Below are positions 4,885-6,991 of a stretch of DNA of 6,991 bases, one piece after another; position 1 is the stretch's first letter, and every line of letters begins with the position of its first letter. Position numbers and translations under genes: made by a program. The stretch covers positions 1 through 6,991 of the forward strand of contig PXSL01000047.1 of the NCBI GenBank assembly GCA_003022815.1. Reading direction: 5' to 3'. This DNA is from Halobacteriales archaeon SW_5_68_122 (GTDB lineage: Archaea; Halobacteriota; Halobacteria; Halobacteriales; Haloarculaceae). A model generated the notes under the pieces. It ran no database searches and was not told the origin of the DNA. It worked only from the letters and a program-made list of their open reading frames with translations.

Positions 4885-4986
4885 CGAGAGGCGCCGTCGG
4901 CGCCTCTCGTCATTCGGCGAATCGCCATCGACGATTCGCGTGGATTTTTGCCGGGCGCTCGCCAGCGACGAGTGCCCGTGCAAAAA
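4885..4986. repeat. Three strong tandem hairpins upstream of the CBS gene
   Basis: Hairpin 1: an 11-bp perfect stem, 4885-4895 with 4899-4909 (CGAGAGGCGCC type), loop gtc. Hairpin 2: an 8-bp perfect stem, GCGAATCG 4917-4924 / CGATTCGC 4932-4939, loop ccatcga. Hairpin 3: a 17-bp stem with one G-T pair and one bulged T (4979), 4945-4961 with 4969-4986, loop ccagcga, closed at its base by TTTTTGC/GCAAAAA. Hairpins 2 and 3 share the apical sequence TCGCCANCGACGA, so they are two copies of one element with different stems. There is no T-run after the stems, so an intrinsic terminator is unlikely. Confidence 0.75.
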
Positions 4987-5000
4987 GTTCGTTCGGAGGA

Positions 5001-5008
5001 CTTAGTAC
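5001..5008 (+). promoter_or_regulatory. TATA-like element of the CBS-glyS operon
   Basis: CTTAGTAC is centred about 27 nt before the ATG at 5032, the right spacing for a leaderless mRNA covering the CBS protein gene and glyS. The match to a haloarchaeal TATA consensus is moderate. Confidence 0.45.
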
Positions 5009-5031
5009 GCAGGCGCGGATACGGAGCGGAC

Positions 5032-5883
5032 ATGAACGTCGCAGACGCGATGACGCCGCGCTCGGAGGTCGTATCCGTCGAGATTCCCGGTACCCGCGAG
5101 GACGTCCTCGAGTACCTTCAGGAGCGCGAGTTCTCGTCGGTCGCCATCGTCAGGGACGACGCCGACGGCGAGACGTTCCGCGGGCTCGTCACCCGGGAGG
5201 CGCTCATCGAGCAGCCCGACGAGGACCAGCTGGCGATGCTGGTCCGGGAGGTGCCGACCATCGGCCCCTCGGCGACGCTGCAGAAGCTGGCGGAACTGGT
5301 CGTCGAGTCCGGCGAGCGCCGCGTCCCGGTCATCGAGGACGACCAGCTGGTCGGCATCGTCACCGTCACGGACGTCGTTCGGGCCATCGCCGAAGGCGAG
5401 GCCGACGGCGACGCCGAGGTGGGGGCGCTCGCGACCCGGGGGGTCAATACGGTCCACCGGGAGACGCCGCTGTCGGTCGCCGAGCGGCAACTCGACTACG
5501 CGAACGTCCCCTACGCCGTCGTTCTCGACGACGACGGCCGGCAGGCGGGCATGCTCACCGAGGTCGACATCATCGAGGTCGCCCGAGTCGTCCAGGGCGA
5601 GTCCGACCCCGGCGACGCCGTCGCCAACCAGGACGACGAGTGGATGTGGGAGGGCATCAAGGCTGTCGGCAGCCGCTCGATTCCGACGCTGAACGTCGAG
5701 ATTCCGGCCGAACCGGTCGCCGAACTGATGACCGAGGAGCTGGTGACCGTCTCGGGCCGCAAGACCGCCCGCGAGGCCGCACAGCTAATGCTATCCCACG
5801 AGATTGAGCAGATTCCGCTCGTGGCGGGCGACGAACTGGCCGGCGTCATCCGGGACGTCGACCTGCTGGAGGCACTGGTATGA
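5032..5883 (+). CDS. Four-CBS-domain protein upstream of glyS
   Basis: This is a 283-residue soluble acidic protein made of four CBS motifs, that is, two Bateman modules. Motif 1 is about residues 3-60 (ADAMTPRSEVVSVEIPGTREDVLEYL). Motif 2 is about 70-122, with RRVPVIEDDQLVGIVTVTDVVRAI. Motif 3 is about 128-187, with VPYAVVLDDDGRQAGMLTEVD. Motif 4 is about 229-283, opening ELMTEELVTVSGRKTAREAA and closing with GVIRDVDLLEAL. There is no attached enzymatic, transporter or DNA-binding domain. CBS pairs usually bind adenosine nucleotides (AMP, ATP, SAM, c-di-AMP) and act as energy or ligand sensors. The ATG at 5032 is chosen because a promoter-like element precedes it and homologous sequence starts there; the frame remains open to 4879 but over hairpin DNA. 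The stop overlaps the glyS start (ATGA), so the two are almost certainly co-translated, which suggests a link with glycyl-tRNA synthetase or translation. The ligand is unknown. Confidence 0.9.
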   Translation: MNVADAMTPRSEVVSVEIPGTREDVLEYLQEREFSSVAIVRDDADGETFRGLVTREALIEQPDEDQLAMLVREVPTIGPSATLQKLAELVVESGERRVPVIEDDQLVGIVTVTDVVRAIAEGEADGDAEVGALATRGVNTVHRETPLSVAERQLDYANVPYAVVLDDDGRQAGMLTEVDIIEVARVVQGESDPGDAVANQDDEWMWEGIKAVGSRSIPTLNVEIPAEPVAELMTEELVTVSGRKTAREAAQLMLSHEIEQIPLVAGDELAGVIRDVDLLEALV

Positions 5884-6991
5884 GCGAGTTGGCCGACCTG
5901 TCGGAACTCGCAAAGCGCCGCGGGTTCTTCTTCGCCTCCAACGGGGCCTACGGCGGGACGGCCGGCTTCTACACATACGGCCCGGAGGGCGCGGCGCTGA
6001 AGCGCAACCTCGAGGACGCCTGGCGCGACCAGTTCGTCCGGGAACTCGGCCACATGGAACTGGAGGCGCCGACGGTGATGCCGGAGGCCGTCTTCGAGGC
6101 GTCGGGCCACCTCGACACCTTCGACGACATGATACTCGAGTGCGCCGAGTGCGGCGCGACCCACCGGGCGGACCACCTCGTCGAGGACGCCGTCGCCGAC
6201 ATCGAGGACGCCGAGGCGCTCGAACCGACGAGGGTCGGCGAACTGGTCGCCGACCACGGCATCATCTGTCCCTCCTGTGGCGCCCCGCTGGCCGACCAGC
6301 CCGTCGAGGAGTTCAACCTCATGTTCGGCACGAGCATCGGCCCCGGCTCCTCGTCGCCGGGCTACCTGCGGCCCGAGACCGCCCAAGGCATCTTCGTCGA
6401 GTTCCCGCGCCTCAAGGAGTACGCCCGCAACCAGTTGCCGTTCGGCGTCGCACAGGTCGGCCGCGCCTACCGCAACGAGATTGCACCCCGGCGGGCGCTG
6501 GTCCGGGTCCGGGAACTCACGCAGGCGGAACTGGAGCACTTCATCGACCCCGAACGCGACGACCCGCCCGTCGAGCGCGTCGCCGACGTCGAGCTGCCGC
6601 TGTACTCGGCGGACGCCCAGCAGGGCGACGGCGGCCTCGAGACCTACACCGTCCGGGAGGCGCTCGAGGCGGACATCGTCGAGAGCGAGTGGGTCGCCTA
6701 CTACCTCGGGGAGTCGCTGTCGTTCTACGAGCGAATCGGCGTCGACACAGACCGGTTCCGCTACCGCCAGCACCTGCCCGGGGAACTGTCCCACTACGCG
6801 GCGGACTGCTGGGACGCCGAGACCGAACTCGGCGGCAACTGGGTCGAGGTCACCGGCTTCGCCTACCGTTCGGACTACGACCTCCGGAAGCACGCCGAGT
6901 ACTCCGAGGAGGAGTTCACCGTCTTCCGGCAGTACGACGAGCCGAAGACCGTCGAGCGGGCGACGGTCGACCCCGACATGAGCTACCTCGG
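5880..6991 (+). CDS. glyS: Glycyl-tRNA synthetase, archaeal/eukaryotic class II type (3' end outside window)
   Basis: This cytosolic enzyme attaches glycine to tRNA-Gly using ATP. The first 370 codons are present, open to the window edge; the anticodon-binding domain is beyond it. The N-terminus ELAKRRGFFFASNGAYGGTAGFYTYGPEG (residues 9-37) is typical of the dimeric GlyRS. Two CxxC pairs, CAEC (88-91) and CPSC (130-133), form the zinc site in the insertion domain. RPETAQGIF (164-172) and motif 2, YRNEIAPRR with RVREL-x-QAE-x-EHF (about 197-221), mark the class II catalytic core, including the ATP-binding Arg198 and Glu200. A later family block, WVEVTGFAYRSDYDL (321-335), is also recognisable; more usual is GIADR, so Phe and Tyr here are variants. 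The start codon ATG 5880-5882 overlaps the CBS stop by 4 nt. There is no sign of disruption in the visible part. Confidence 0.96.
   Translation, partial: MSELADLSELAKRRGFFFASNGAYGGTAGFYTYGPEGAALKRNLEDAWRDQFVRELGHMELEAPTVMPEAVFEASGHLDTFDDMILECAECGATHRADHLVEDAVADIEDAEALEPTRVGELVADHGIICPSCGAPLADQPVEEFNLMFGTSIGPGSSSPGYLRPETAQGIFVEFPRLKEYARNQLPFGVAQVGRAYRNEIAPRRALVRVRELTQAELEHFIDPERDDPPVERVADVELPLYSADAQQGDGGLETYTVREALEADIVESEWVAYYLGESLSFYERIGVDTDRFRYRQHLPGELSHYAADCWDAETELGGNWVEVTGFAYRSDYDLRKHAEYSEEEFTVFRQYDEPKTVERATVDPDMSYL

Larger units (their letters stand above)
4630..5031. other. 402-nt gene-free, hairpin-rich region
   Basis: No plausible gene is seen on either strand. The left part (4661-4848) carries hairpins of the same loop family as 689-811. 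A T-run lies at 4866-4870. The right part (4885-4986) holds three strong hairpins in a row. The final 45 nt contain the probable promoter of the CBS gene. Words such as gagcgaagcga and gaacggagtga recur throughout, giving the region a quasi-repetitive look. Confidence 0.7.

Noticed and set aside
4945..4986. Intrinsic terminator
   Set aside because: The T-run lies before the stem and is itself paired with the A-run after it. No unpaired T-run follows on either strand.
4879..5031. Upstream extension of the CBS protein to a GTG at 4879
   Set aside because: The extra codons fall on the tandem hairpins and the putative promoter, and CBS motif 1 starts right at the ATG at 5032.
5511..6893. 460-codon open frame on the minus strand opposite the CBS and glyS genes
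   Set aside because: It spans two unmistakable plus-strand genes and its composition mirrors their codons, so it is an antisense shadow.

Overview
The window looks like a chromosomal segment from a halophilic archaeon (class Halobacteria). Base composition is very GC-rich, with GC at third codon positions. The proteins are strongly acidic (Asp/Glu-rich). Most genes have an archaeal TATA-like element about 25-30 nt before the start codon, which fits leaderless or near-leaderless transcripts. The gene set (group II chaperonin, archaeal glycyl-tRNA synthetase, tRNA-Ser without encoded CCA) is archaeal. No species can be named from the sequence alone.

Layout. (1) 1-295: the last codons of a gene whose C-terminus resembles a Rid-family protein, overlapping a 68-residue two-helix membrane protein. 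(2) 352-685: a decayed copy of tRNA-Ser(GGA) followed 176 nt later by an apparently intact tRNA-Ser(GGA). (3) 686-1042: a long intergenic stretch with a run of small hairpins sharing an 11-12 nt loop, an inverted repeat, and the chaperonin promoter. (4) 1043-2576: a thermosome (group II chaperonin) gene interrupted by an internal deletion of about 50 codons that also shifts the frame. As read here it cannot give a normal subunit. (5) 2772-3442, minus strand: two small membrane proteins that are relatives of each other. The shorter looks like the first and last helices of the longer one joined together. (6) 3497-3620: a 124-bp segment bounded by a perfect 12-bp inverted repeat, a possible miniature-element remnant. 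(7) 3721-4629: a cupin fused to a zinc ribbon, then a DCC-family (DUF393) putative thiol-disulfide oxidoreductase, each with its own TATA-like element. (8) 4630-5031: a second intergenic block rich in hairpins of two families. (9) 5032 to the end: a four-CBS-domain protein overlapping glycyl-tRNA synthetase by 4 nt; the synthetase runs off the window.

Only two gene pairs are physically coupled: the first two genes (GTGA overlap) and CBS-glyS (ATGA overlap). The latter suggests co-translation of a putative nucleotide-sensing protein with a housekeeping synthetase. The most notable points are the broken chaperonin gene, the decayed tRNA-Ser duplicate, the two families of intergenic hairpins with constant loops and varying stems, and the tandem membrane paralogues with apparent loss of the middle helices. 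I see no CRISPR array, prophage, transposase gene or recognisable defence system.
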